Below, piece by piece: positions 23,433 to 31,888 of a stretch of 64,000 nucleotides of DNA. Below the pieces are notes generated by a model. That model saw only the letters and a list, made by a program, of their open reading frames with translations. It was not told the DNA's origin and did no database searches. Every line of letters starts with the position of its first letter. The stretch's first letter is position 1. Source of the stretch: Verrucomicrobiota bacterium (lineage in GTDB: Bacteria; Verrucomicrobiota; Verrucomicrobiia; Opitutales; Opitutaceae); contig JAEZGX010000030.1 in NCBI GenBank assembly GCA_023416735.1, forward strand, positions 186,001 to 250,000, in the 5' to 3' direction. Made by a program: the position numbers and the translations under genes.

Positions 23433-24278
23433 TTGTCTCTCTTGTCCTCCGAACCCGCCATTCCGCACGAGATCACGCTCGAAGCCGGCCATTCCGACGC
23501 GAACTACTGGCGCGACCTCTGGCGCTATCGCGAGCTCCTCGGCTTCCTCGCGTGGCGCGACATCAAAGTCCGCTACAAGCAAGCCGTTCTCGGCGCCGGC
23601 TGGGCCCTCATTCAGCCGCTGATCACGATGGCGATCTTCACCTTCGTTTTCGGACGTCTGGCCAACATGCCCGCCGGAGGCGTGCCTTACCCTCTCCTCG
23701 TGCTCGCCGGACTTCTGCCGTGGCAGCTGTCCTCCACCGCCCTCTCCGGCGCAAGCAACAGCGTCGTGGGCAACTCACACCTGATCTCGAAAGTCTACTT
23801 CCCGCGCCTGATCGTTCCGATCTCTTCTCTCGGCGTTGCCCTCGTCGATTTCGTCATCGTTCTCGCACTTTTCGTGATCGTCTCTCTTTGGTTCGGCGCG
23901 ATCCCCACCTGGCATTGGCTGTTGCTTCCTTTGTTCATCGCCAACGCCCTCGTCATCGCCCTCGGCGCCGGTCTCTGGCTCACCAGCCTCACAGTGAAGT
24001 ATCGGGATTTTCGATTCATCGTGCCGTTCCTTATGCAGGTCGGCCTGTTCGTTTCCCCGGTCGGCTTCCGCACCGACAACCTGCCCAACTGGCGCGACCT
24101 CCTCGCGCTCAACCCGCTCACCGGCGTGATCGACGGCTTCCGCTGGTGCCTGCTCGGCGGCCATCAACAACTCGATCCCACCAGCCTCATCGCGTCCGTC
24201 GTCGCCGCGCTCCTGCTGCTCGTGGGCGGCCTCTGGTATTTCCGCCGGATGGAGCGCCAATTCGCCGACGTGATCTGA
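23433..24278 (+). CDS. wzm: ABC-2 type polysaccharide export permease
   Basis: A 281-residue membrane protein with about six helices, matching Wzm/KpsM-type permeases: YRELLGFLAWRDIKVRYKQA (amphipathic entry), GAGWALIQPLITMAIFTFVF, the LPWQLSSTAL and SKVYFPRLIVPISS segments, and the C-terminal LNPLTGVIDGFRWCLLGG. With the next gene it forms an ABC transporter that moves lipid-linked glycans across the inner membrane. The likely start is TTG at 23433, one base past the upstream stop; no ATG fits. The ATPase gene starts one base after its stop, so the two are tightly coupled. Confidence 0.92.
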   Translation: MSLLSSEPAIPHEITLEAGHSDANYWRDLWRYRELLGFLAWRDIKVRYKQAVLGAGWALIQPLITMAIFTFVFGRLANMPAGGVPYPLLVLAGLLPWQLSSTALSGASNSVVGNSHLISKVYFPRLIVPISSLGVALVDFVIVLALFVIVSLWFGAIPTWHWLLLPLFIANALVIALGAGLWLTSLTVKYRDFRFIVPFLMQVGLFVSPVGFRTDNLPNWRDLLALNPLTGVIDGFRWCLLGGHQQLDPTSLIASVVAALLLLVGGLWYFRRMERQFADVI

Positions 24279-24279
24279 C

Positions 24280-25518
24280 ATGAGCCCCCCCGCCATCGAA
24301 GTCTCCGGCCTGAGCAAGCGCTACGTGATCCAACACGAGTCGCGCCACGACAACCTTCGCGACACCCTGCATCACACCGCCCGCAAACTTTGGCGCCGCA
24401 TGCGCTGGGGCACCGGTTTCAGCACCGAAGAGTTCTGGGCGTTGCGTGACGTCAGCTTCTCCGTCCAACCCGGCGAAGTCGTCGGCATCATTGGGCGCAA
24501 CGGCGCCGGCAAGAGCACGCTCCTGAAAGTCCTCTCCCGCATCACCGAGCCCACCTCCGGCAAAGTAAAACTCCGCGGCCGCGTCGCTTCGCTGCTCGAA
24601 GTCGGCACGGGTTTCCACCCCGAGCTCACCGGCCGTGAAAACATTTTTCTTAATGGCGCGATCCTCGGCATGAGCCGCGCGGAGATTCGGAAAAAATTCG
24701 ACGAGATCGTCGCCTTCGCCGAGGTCGAACGCTTCCTCGACACGCCCGTGAAGCGCTACAGCAGCGGCATGTATGTCCGCCTCGCCTTCGCCGTCGCCGC
24801 CCACCTCGAACCCGAGATCCTCATCGTCGACGAAGTCCTCGCCGTCGGCGACGTCGCCTTCCAGAAAAAATGCCTCGGCAAGATGCAAGAGGTCTCCACT
24901 AACCAAGGCCGCACCGTCCTCTTCGTGAGCCATCAAATGGACGCCGTCGTCCGGCTTTGCCAGCAGGTGATTCATCTGCACTCCGGCACTGTCGTCCAGC
25001 AGGGCCCCGCCTCCGAAATCGTCTCTCGCTATCTCGGCGAAAAGTCCGTGCGTCGCCACGTCTGGCAAGCCGGCGGAAGCGAGATCATCCGCCGCATCGA
25101 GGTGCTCCAGGCCGTCGAGCAGGATGGAAACATTTTCCGTTCCAACGCTCCGATCACGCTCCACGTGGACACCCACCTCGCCGCCGCTCTCGCCGATATC
25201 CAAATCGCGATTCGTGTCTCCGACAGCGCCGGCCGGGCGGTTTTCACCACCGCCAACACCGATTCCAGCCCGACCGCCGCAGGACTGCCCGCTGGCGCTC
25301 ACCGCCACAGCGTTAAGATCCCGCCGCTCATTCTGCCTCCCGCGCTTTACTCGGTGATCGTGGCCATCTGCGTTCCCGGTAAGCGCGTTCTCGAACATGT
25401 CAGCGAGGCCGTGGTGTTCGAGGTCGGCGACATCACGCCAGACGCGGTTCGTCTCCGCGATGGCCGCGAAGGCGCTGTTCGCTTGCTGCTGCCTTGGACG
25501 GTCTCCGCCAACCCATGA
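24280..25518 (+). CDS. wzt: Polysaccharide ABC transporter ATPase with C-terminal Wzt-type binding domain
   Basis: A 412-residue Wzt-like protein. The ATPase half has Walker A GRNGAGKSTLLK near 72-80, a long insertion before it, signature YSSGMYVRLAFAVAAHLEPE, Walker B ILIVDEVLAVGD and H-loop FVSHQM. Residues ~265-412 form an extra beta-rich domain (NAPITLHVDTHLAAALADIQ, then ADSAGRAVFTT-like text) that in Wzt recognises the non-reducing-end cap of the O-polysaccharide. That domain implies a capped, ABC-exported glycan, and fits the methyltransferases in the locus. It follows wzm and overlaps the next start by ATGA. Confidence 0.93.
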   Translation: MSPPAIEVSGLSKRYVIQHESRHDNLRDTLHHTARKLWRRMRWGTGFSTEEFWALRDVSFSVQPGEVVGIIGRNGAGKSTLLKVLSRITEPTSGKVKLRGRVASLLEVGTGFHPELTGRENIFLNGAILGMSRAEIRKKFDEIVAFAEVERFLDTPVKRYSSGMYVRLAFAVAAHLEPEILIVDEVLAVGDVAFQKKCLGKMQEVSTNQGRTVLFVSHQMDAVVRLCQQVIHLHSGTVVQQGPASEIVSRYLGEKSVRRHVWQAGGSEIIRRIEVLQAVEQDGNIFRSNAPITLHVDTHLAAALADIQIAIRVSDSAGRAVFTTANTDSSPTAAGLPAGAHRHSVKIPPLILPPALYSVIVAICVPGKRVLEHVSEAVVFEVGDITPDAVRLRDGREGAVRLLLPWTVSANP

Positions 25519-26420
25519 AGCATTGGCTCAAATCCGCTCTCTCCGGCATGGGATGGGAACTGCGCCGGGTGCCAGTTACTCCTGCGCCCAATAACCAGGA
25601 TCAACTCGTGCAGATTGGCGGCCATACGATTCGCTTTCCTGCGCAGAGCCAGATTCCCCAAGCCTACGGTTTCTACCCCGCCTATGGTCGCGAACTCTCC
25701 TCTCTCGCCCGACTGGTCGCCTCGAAGTATCGCGACGCCGCTATGGTCGATGTAGGCGCCAACGTGGGCGACACGCTCGCTCTCATCCGCCAAAGCACCA
25801 ACGCCAAGGTCTACGCGTTCGAAGGCGACGCCACTTCGCTCAGATATCTCGGCGGCAACGCCGCCACTCTAGGCAACATCGAGATCATCGATCGTTTCCT
25901 CGACGAGGCACCCCATGTCACCGCCGCCAGCATGGAGAAAACGGGATGGAACAACACCCTCCGTCCCACCAGCGAAGGCGCACGGGTCGAGTTCACGACG
26001 CTCGACGAATTTTTCGGGCGACATCCCGACGCTCCGCGCATCAAGCTCGTAAAAGTCGACTGCGAGGGTTTCGACGCACGCATCCTCCGCGGCGGGCGAC
26101 AGCTTTTTTCCACGAGCCGTCCCGCCGTGCTTTTCGAATATCACGCCCGCTGCCTCCGCGAACTCGGCGAACACGGCCCTGCCATCTTCGGCAATTTCGC
26201 TCAAATCGGCTACACCGACGTCGTGCTCTTCGATCACGCCGGCGACTTGCTGCTCTCCACCACGGCGGACAACGAGCCGCTCTGGTATCAGCTCGACCGA
26301 TACATCCAGTCGGAGCGGTCGCCGATCCTGTATCTCGACGCCGCTTGCTTCCATCGCGACGATGCCGATCTCGCCCGACAGTTGTCCGCGTCCGCCCCGT
26401 CCATCAAACCGGCCTTGTGA
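25515..26420 (+). CDS. FkbM-family methyltransferase
   Basis: A 301-residue SAM-dependent methyltransferase. Motif I is VDVGANVGDTLAL near residue 77-89, followed by the acidic loop VYAFEGDA; the FkbM hallmark LVKVDCEGFDARILRGG is near 178-194, and AVLFEYH follows. FkbM-type enzymes O-methylate sugars or polyketides. In this context it may methylate a glycan residue, perhaps a chain-terminating cap read by Wzt. The start ATG at 25515 overlaps the wzt stop (ATGA), and the stop overlaps the next start by one base. Confidence 0.9.
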   Translation: MKHWLKSALSGMGWELRRVPVTPAPNNQDQLVQIGGHTIRFPAQSQIPQAYGFYPAYGRELSSLARLVASKYRDAAMVDVGANVGDTLALIRQSTNAKVYAFEGDATSLRYLGGNAATLGNIEIIDRFLDEAPHVTAASMEKTGWNNTLRPTSEGARVEFTTLDEFFGRHPDAPRIKLVKVDCEGFDARILRGGRQLFSTSRPAVLFEYHARCLRELGEHGPAIFGNFAQIGYTDVVLFDHAGDLLLSTTADNEPLWYQLDRYIQSERSPILYLDAACFHRDDADLARQLSASAPSIKPAL

Positions 26421-27586
26421 TGGCCCCCGCATCAGCGAACCATCGGTCCATCGCGATGCTCCCCGGTCCCAGCAATCGGACCGAATGGGAACGCATCGGC
26501 AACGGTCACTTGCGCGCCTTTGTCGCCGAGCTTGTCGCCTTGGATTGGACAGTCACAGGCATCAGTGCCTCGAGCCTCCTCTCTCCGAGCGACGCAGACA
26601 ATCTCGCGTCCATCACGCACATCCACTGGACCGAAAGCCTCACGCTTGAGGCCCCACAGCCGCTTTGGGTGAAGGCCCTCACGATGATGCAAGCAACGGC
26701 GGATCGAACCCGGCCGCATTTTGTTCTGCAGCATTTCGCCCAACGTCATCTCCGCACCATCGCCGCGCGCCGACCTCTCGTTTATCAGGTCCATGATCTG
26801 GATTCCAATTGGCTCGAACCTGCGCGGGCGCATCTTCTCGATCGTGCCTTCAAGCTCGCCTGCCTCCGCGAGGCCCACGCCTGGGTCATCCATGAGCGCA
26901 GCTGTCTCCCACTTCTGGATACGCTCGCCGCTCCCCCCAAGCACGTCGCGGTCTGCCCTCTCGGCGACTACGCGCGTTTTCACGGTGAACCAATCCCGCG
27001 CATTGAGGCTCGTCGCCGTTTCGGCTGGGCCGAAGACGAAACGGTTTTCCTCTATGCGGGCTACGCCGGTCCTCGTCGCAATCCCGCCGCGACCGCCGAG
27101 GCGTTCGCGCGACTGAACAACGCCAAGGCGCGCCTCGTCGTCGCGAGTCGCAACGCCTTCCGTTACTTGCGCGCTGACTTGAGGCGCGTTCATGTCAGAG
27201 ATGAGTTGCTTGAGAACGAGACCGTTCGTGATCTCTACTGCGCTGCCGACTGGATCGTCATGCCGGGCCGGCAATACCTGAACTCCGCCGTAGTGCGCAC
27301 CGCGCTCAGTTACGGTCGCCCCGTCATCTGCATCGATTTTGGTTCGCAATCCGACATGGCCCGCGACGCGGCACTCTGGCTCGAGAACGAATCCGCCGAC
27401 GCACTTTATGCCCAACTCTCGCGCGCCTGCAACATGCGCTCCGAAGAGTATGAAACCTACTCTCGCGAAGCGGTGGCCCGTCACGTTGAGCGCTCTTGGG
27501 AGAACTCGTCTCGTTCCTATGTCGAGTTGTTGGATCGGCTCCGCGGGCAGGCCGCAAATGCGCCACGGACTTCCGTTGCTCCATGA
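26420..27586 (+). CDS. GT4-like glycosyltransferase
   Basis: A 388-residue GT-B protein. The N-terminal half has HLRAFVAELVALDWTVTGIS and YQVHDLDSNWLEPAR, and the C-terminal half starts at VFLYAGYAGPRRNP (nucleotide-binding lobe), with SALSYGRPVICIDFGSQSDMARDAALW near the end. The classical E-x7-E acceptor motif is not visible, so this is a divergent member. The ATG at 26420 overlaps the previous stop by one base (TGATG). The same frame stays open upstream inside the FkbM gene, but that text has no family character. Donor and acceptor sugars are unknown. Confidence 0.8.
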   Translation: MAPASANHRSIAMLPGPSNRTEWERIGNGHLRAFVAELVALDWTVTGISASSLLSPSDADNLASITHIHWTESLTLEAPQPLWVKALTMMQATADRTRPHFVLQHFAQRHLRTIAARRPLVYQVHDLDSNWLEPARAHLLDRAFKLACLREAHAWVIHERSCLPLLDTLAAPPKHVAVCPLGDYARFHGEPIPRIEARRRFGWAEDETVFLYAGYAGPRRNPAATAEAFARLNNAKARLVVASRNAFRYLRADLRRVHVRDELLENETVRDLYCAADWIVMPGRQYLNSAVVRTALSYGRPVICIDFGSQSDMARDAALWLENESADALYAQLSRACNMRSEEYETYSREAVARHVERSWENSSRSYVELLDRLRGQAANAPRTSVAP

Positions 27587-27629
27587 TCCCAACCGACGCG
27601 CCCTACTTCGTGAAGTCACCTTCACACCG

Positions 27630-28479
27630 ATGAACCCGCCCCCTCCCGCGCCTTCGGTCCTCTTCGATTGGGACCTCGGTGAGTTCGATCGCTTGGTGGA
27701 AAACTGCGCGTTCGACGATTCACTACAACTCATCCTGCCGCACCTCACTCCATCTGGAAAAGTGCTCGAAGCAGGCTGCGGCCCCGGCCATGTGGTCGCC
27801 TATCTACTCGCTCGCGGGTTCGACGTTGAAGGTGTCGAGCTCAACGCCCCGGTAGTCGCCGAGATGGCCCGACTCAGACCCGCTCTTCCGTTGCGGGTCT
27901 CCGATGTTTCCAACCTCGACCGTCCCGACGGCTTCTATCAGGCGGTGCTTTCATTTGGCGTAATCGAACATTTCAAAGGCGGCCCTTCGGCGGTTCTGCG
28001 GGAGCACCACCGCATTCTCACCCCCGGTGGCATCGCCATGTTTTCCGTTCCCTCGCTCACCGTCGTGCGCCGAATCAAACGCGTGTGGTATTTCGCGAGC
28101 GCGCCATTTCGACCCAGCCTCAATCCGTTTTTGCGGCGCCTGACCGGCCGCCCCCCCCGTGCGGCTCAATCGACGCGGTCGCGACGGCTTCCTATTCGAG
28201 GTGAATCCTCCTCGAGGAGAATTCTTCGAATATCATTTCCGCCCGCACGAAGTCGAAAGTCTGATACGTGACGCCGGATTCGAGATCCTTGAAAGTCGCC
28301 CCACCCACCAAGCGGTCGGCTTGTGGTGCGACTTTGGTGATTGGGCCGCTCGCAATGATCGGCGCCGCTTCGAGCCCACCCGCGTGGGACATTTCCTGCA
28401 CCGGCTGCTGAGCTTGCGCCCATTCTGGCACAATCACATGCACACCATCATCGCGCGAAAACCCGCTCATCTCCGATGA
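27630..28479 (+). pseudogene. Class I SAM methyltransferase, frame broken at a C8 run
   Basis: The first part (27630 to about 28150) is a methyltransferase N-terminal half: KVLEAGCGPGHVVAYLL (motif I), VEGVELN, and LSFGVIEHFKGGPSAVLREH. After eight consecutive C residues (28151-28158) the frame becomes meaningless and stops at 28271. The natural continuation is in another frame: GFLFEVNPPRGEFFEYHF then HEVESLIRDAGFEILESRP, ending at 28479. Seven Cs would join the halves as RPPVRLNRRG. The true end at 28479 overlaps the next ATG as ATGA, as in neighbouring genes, so the ancestral gene ran to 28479. It is a disrupted gene, a slippage-controlled gene or a sequencing error. Confidence 0.82.
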
Positions 28480-29390
28480 TCATCACCCGTCTCCAGGGCG
28501 GCCTCGGCAATCAGATGTTTCAATACGCCGCCGGCCTCGCGCTGGCGGAACGCCGCCGCACCGTGCTCAAGCTCGATGTGTCGTGGTTCCGTGAATACCT
28601 CGAGTTCGAGGCTCACAACCGCTACGCGCTCTCCTGCTTCAACATCACCGAGCAGTTCGCCACCCAGGAGGAAATCGACCGCGTCGCCGGCGTGAACCTC
28701 ACCCGTGCCGAACGCTGGTCCATCGCGCTCGCCGAACGCCTCCACTTCTATCGCTACGCCCGGCGCCACGCGGGCTCTTCCCACATCCTTTACGAGACGG
28801 CCGAGAAGTCTTCGGACCGTTTCATGGACGCGCCTGATCCGACTTATCTCTACGGAATGTGGCAGAGCGAACGGTTCTTCGCTCCTAGCGCGAATCTGCT
28901 CCGCCTCCACTTCAGCTTCCGCTATCCTCCGCAGTCGTCCGTTTCAGCGATGGCAGAGCAGATCCGCTCCAACGGCCCGTCGGTTGCCGTGCACTTCCGC
29001 CGCGGGGACTACGTGCGCAACGCCACTTTCAACCAGGAACTGGGCGTCTTGTCCTTGGATTACTACGACCGCGCGCTCGCGCTCGTTCGCCAACAGCACC
29101 CCGACGCGACTCTCTACATATTCTCCGACGACATCGACACGATCGAACGGGAGTTTCGTCCGCCCGGCCCGCATGTCTTCGTGCGCGCCACCCAGCCCTG
29201 GCACGCTTTCGACAAGATCCGCCTGATCAGCCAGTGCGATCACGCCGTGATCTCCAACAGCACGTTCGCGTGGTGGGGTGCCTGGTTGAACCCGTCGGCC
29301 ACGAAACTCGTGATCGCGCCAAAGAACTGGCGCCGTCACGATCCGGAGGGCTGGCGCGAAACCATTCCTTCCACTTGGACAGTGCTTTGA
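28476..29390 (+). CDS. Alpha-1,2-fucosyltransferase (GT11)
   Basis: A 304-residue GT11 enzyme. The N terminus MIITRLQGGLGNQMFQYAAG is the family signature, followed by VAVHFRRGDYVRN (the HxRRxDY motif near residue 168-176), DATLYIFSDDI and ISNSTFAWWGAWLN. GT11 enzymes transfer fucose from GDP-fucose in alpha-1,2 linkage, so the exported glycan probably contains L-fucose. GDP-fucose biosynthesis genes are not in the window. The ATG at 28476 overlaps the restored methyltransferase end. Confidence 0.94.
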   Translation: MIITRLQGGLGNQMFQYAAGLALAERRRTVLKLDVSWFREYLEFEAHNRYALSCFNITEQFATQEEIDRVAGVNLTRAERWSIALAERLHFYRYARRHAGSSHILYETAEKSSDRFMDAPDPTYLYGMWQSERFFAPSANLLRLHFSFRYPPQSSVSAMAEQIRSNGPSVAVHFRRGDYVRNATFNQELGVLSLDYYDRALALVRQQHPDATLYIFSDDIDTIEREFRPPGPHVFVRATQPWHAFDKIRLISQCDHAVISNSTFAWWGAWLNPSATKLVIAPKNWRRHDPEGWRETIPSTWTVL

Positions 29391-29403
29391 TCATCCCCGC
29401 TTC

Positions 29404-30129
29404 GTGAAGAAAATCATTCAACGGCTCTTCCGCGCTGCCGGCTTGCAGCTAATCCGGTCCAATCACCCCGGTGCGCGTTATCTCAATTACGTTCCTGGGA
29501 GCCCGTTCGACACGGTGATCCTTCGAATCTTTCCCGATCTGCATGGAGTCTCGTTTCTGCAAATCGGCGCAAACGACGGCATGCGCAACGACCCGCTTTA
29601 TCGCTGGATTCGCGACTGCGCCTGGACCGGCTGCCTCGTGGAGCCGATGCCCGATTTCGCGACCAAACTCAGGTCCCTCCACGCCGCTCGGCCGCACCTG
29701 CAGATCGTCGAGGCCGCCGTCGCTCTCCAGCCGGGCGAAAGCCTGCTCTATCGTATCGATCCGACGTTGCAGAATCTTCCCGTGTGGGCCAACGGGCTCG
29801 CAACGCTGGATCGCGCGCGCGCCCTTGAGGCTGCCCGCTCCCTCGGCCTCGATGAGAACGCGCTGGTCACACAATCGATCTCGCTCATCACTCCGCCCGA
29901 CCTGCTGCAGCGCGCCGCTCATCCGTCGATTGTGGTGATCGACACGGAGGGCCTCGATATCCAACTCGCCAGCGCGCTGCTCGATGCCGGCTGCCAACCG
30001 AAGGTGCTTCACTTCGAGCACGCTTGTGTGCCGGCAGCAGAGTGGTGGTCGTTCCTCGCCCGCCTCCGAAATCTCGGCTACGAATTCATCACGTCAGGTC
30101 CCGACACCACGGCGTTTAAACCCTCGTGA
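29404..30129 (+). CDS. FkbM-family methyltransferase (second copy)
   Basis: A 241-residue protein with GTG start. Family features: FLQIGANDGMRNDPL (motif I, near 49-63), TGCLVEPMPDFATKL, and VVIDTEGLDIQLASALLDAG near 178-197 (FkbM DxEGxD motif). It differs strongly from the FkbM protein at 25515, so the two probably methylate different positions. The stop overlaps the following GTG start (GTGA). It starts 13 bases after the fucosyltransferase stop; acting on the fucose or a nearby residue is possible but not shown. Confidence 0.87.
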   Translation: MKKIIQRLFRAAGLQLIRSNHPGARYLNYVPGSPFDTVILRIFPDLHGVSFLQIGANDGMRNDPLYRWIRDCAWTGCLVEPMPDFATKLRSLHAARPHLQIVEAAVALQPGESLLYRIDPTLQNLPVWANGLATLDRARALEAARSLGLDENALVTQSISLITPPDLLQRAAHPSIVVIDTEGLDIQLASALLDAGCQPKVLHFEHACVPAAEWWSFLARLRNLGYEFITSGPDTTAFKPS

Positions 30130-31310
30130 CCACCACCGCGTCGAACACGCCACGAAGCGCTGTCTTCTACTCTACCGTGCGCAACTGGGGTTGGGGTGCA
30201 CCCGACTACGTGTGGCCGATCGCCGCAGCCAAGCTGGCTGATCGTGGAGTGCCAGTCCTGGCCGTCGGTCGCCCCCAGATCCTCGATCTTCCGCAGATCC
30301 GCGACCTCGCGCATAGGGGGATCAAAATTTTCACCCAACCTCCGCTCGTGTATCGACGAGGACGCATTTCCGACCTCAAAGCGCTCTGGCTCCGCTTAAG
30401 TTCATCCAGCCGCGCGCTTCGCCACGCCCTCCGCCACGCCCCTGCTCCGCACTACTTCATCGAACAATCCGGATCCTATGACTTCCTCGACGAACCGGTG
30501 TTGATGGACCTCATCGATTCCACCCGCGCCACCTACGATGTCGTCTTTCGTTCCAATCAGCACGGCGCGCCCATGGCCGAGGAGCGTCGGCAGCTCGCGA
30601 CCCGCTTTCTCCAGGGCGCGAATCGGACTGTGTTCAACTCCCGCTGGACACGCGAGATCACCGAACTGCAGTTGCTTCACCGTTTCACCAACGCCACCTA
30701 CATCCAGCACCTCGTTCGCTTCCCCTACGAGTCGCCTCTTCCCTGGCCGGCCGACCAGCCACTCCGTCTCGCATCCGTCAGCCGGCTCGACTGCCACCAT
30801 AAGGGCCTCGACGTCCTGCTTCAATCGCTTGCCCTGCTCCCTTCGTCCATTCCTGCGTGGACCCTCGATTTCTACGGGAGCGGGCCCGACGAATCTTACC
30901 TTCGCCAACTTACGACTCTCCTTCGGCTCGACGATCGCGTTCGGTTTAACGGTGCAGCGGAAGACATTCGCAGCGTATGGAGTCGCTGCCACATGCTCAT
31001 TCTCGTTTCGCGATACGAAGGTCTCGCCGTCTCGATGCTCGAAGCCATGGCCTGCGGACGTCCCGTCCTGCGCACACCCTACGGTGGATGCGCCGAATGG
31101 ATCGTGCCCCACGAAACCGGTTTCGTTTGCCCCGCCGCCGAACCGCAACTCATCGCGCAGTCTCTCACGCAGGCGATGCAGGCCTCGCCTCAATGGGCCT
31201 CGATGGGCCTCGCGGCACACGCTCGAATTCGTGCGAAACTGAAGCCCGATCCCGCCTCGGTCTTTCTCGAGCCGTTTGACCTCCCGTCTGTGCCACCGGC
31301 GAACTCATAG
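30126..31310 (+). CDS. GT4 glycosyltransferase
   Basis: A 394-residue GT-B enzyme, GTG start overlapping the previous stop. The C-terminal donor lobe is typical: LRLASVSRLDCHHKGLDVLL, LDFYGSGPDESYL, RVRFNGAAEDI and the E-x7-E segment YEGLAVSMLEAMACGRPVL. The N-terminal lobe is unusual in opening with FYSTVRNWGWGAPDYVWPIA, so the acceptor side is not recognisable. It is cytoplasmic or peripheral at the inner membrane and presumably adds one sugar of the repeat unit. Confidence 0.9.
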   Translation: MTTTASNTPRSAVFYSTVRNWGWGAPDYVWPIAAAKLADRGVPVLAVGRPQILDLPQIRDLAHRGIKIFTQPPLVYRRGRISDLKALWLRLSSSSRALRHALRHAPAPHYFIEQSGSYDFLDEPVLMDLIDSTRATYDVVFRSNQHGAPMAEERRQLATRFLQGANRTVFNSRWTREITELQLLHRFTNATYIQHLVRFPYESPLPWPADQPLRLASVSRLDCHHKGLDVLLQSLALLPSSIPAWTLDFYGSGPDESYLRQLTTLLRLDDRVRFNGAAEDIRSVWSRCHMLILVSRYEGLAVSMLEAMACGRPVLRTPYGGCAEWIVPHETGFVCPAAEPQLIAQSLTQAMQASPQWASMGLAAHARIRAKLKPDPASVFLEPFDLPSVPPANS

Positions 31311-31336
31311 CCGAACTCCCGTTTTCCGCTTCACCT

Positions 31337-31888
31337 GTGAGTGCCATTTCTCTGTTTTTCGTCACCCTTCGGTATCACCGACACCGGCTGCGCGGTGTCC
31401 AATTCTTGGGAACCTGCCGCATCGCCCCACGCGTCGATCTCCGTCCAGGCATCCGTAACGGAGCGAAAGGCCGAATCCAAATCGGTCTCGATTGCGAACT
31501 CGATTCCGGAGCTCTCCTCGATGCTTGGGGCGGGGAAATCACCCTCGGCCACCACACCTTCGTGGGCCCCTACACTGTAATCTACGGACACGGCGGTGTA
31601 ACCATTGGCGACAATACTCTGATCTCCATGCACAGCCGCATCGTGTCGTCGAACCACGCTATCCCCCCGCTCAGCACCGACGTCCGCTCTCAACCCGACG
31701 TGCTCCTGCCCACGCGCATCGGCCGCGATGTCTGGCTAGGCGCGGGAGTGACGGTCCTGGGCGGCGTCACCATCGGCGACGGCTGCATTGTCGGCGCGGG
31801 TGCGGTCGTTTCCAAGGACCTGCCCGCCGGCGCTATTGCTTTGGGCGTTCCCGCCGTGGTGAGAGCTTTTAGGAAAAGCGCGCAATAA
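31337..31888 (+). CDS. Left-handed beta-helix (hexapeptide repeat) acyltransferase
   Basis: A 183-residue protein with GTG start. Hexapeptide repeats run from about residue 45 to 175: IQIGLDCELDSGALL, ITLGHHTFVGPYTVIYGHGG, VTIGDNTLISMHSRI, then RIGRDVWLGAGVTVLGGVTI and GDGCIVGAGAVVSKDLPAGA. The order matches the maltose/galactoside O-acetyltransferase class, with a likely active-site His in the VSSNHAIPP loop. It may O-acetylate the glycan using acetyl-CoA. Its stop overlaps the next start by one base (TAATG). Confidence 0.9.
   Translation: MSAISLFFVTLRYHRHRLRGVQFLGTCRIAPRVDLRPGIRNGAKGRIQIGLDCELDSGALLDAWGGEITLGHHTFVGPYTVIYGHGGVTIGDNTLISMHSRIVSSNHAIPPLSTDVRSQPDVLLPTRIGRDVWLGAGVTVLGGVTIGDGCIVGAGAVVSKDLPAGAIALGVPAVVRAFRKSAQ

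Noticed and set aside
25946..26419. Upstream in-frame extension of the GT4-like gene at 26420
   Set aside because: The text is Arg/Pro-rich shadow inside the FkbM gene; the TGATG junction at 26418-26422 is the natural start.
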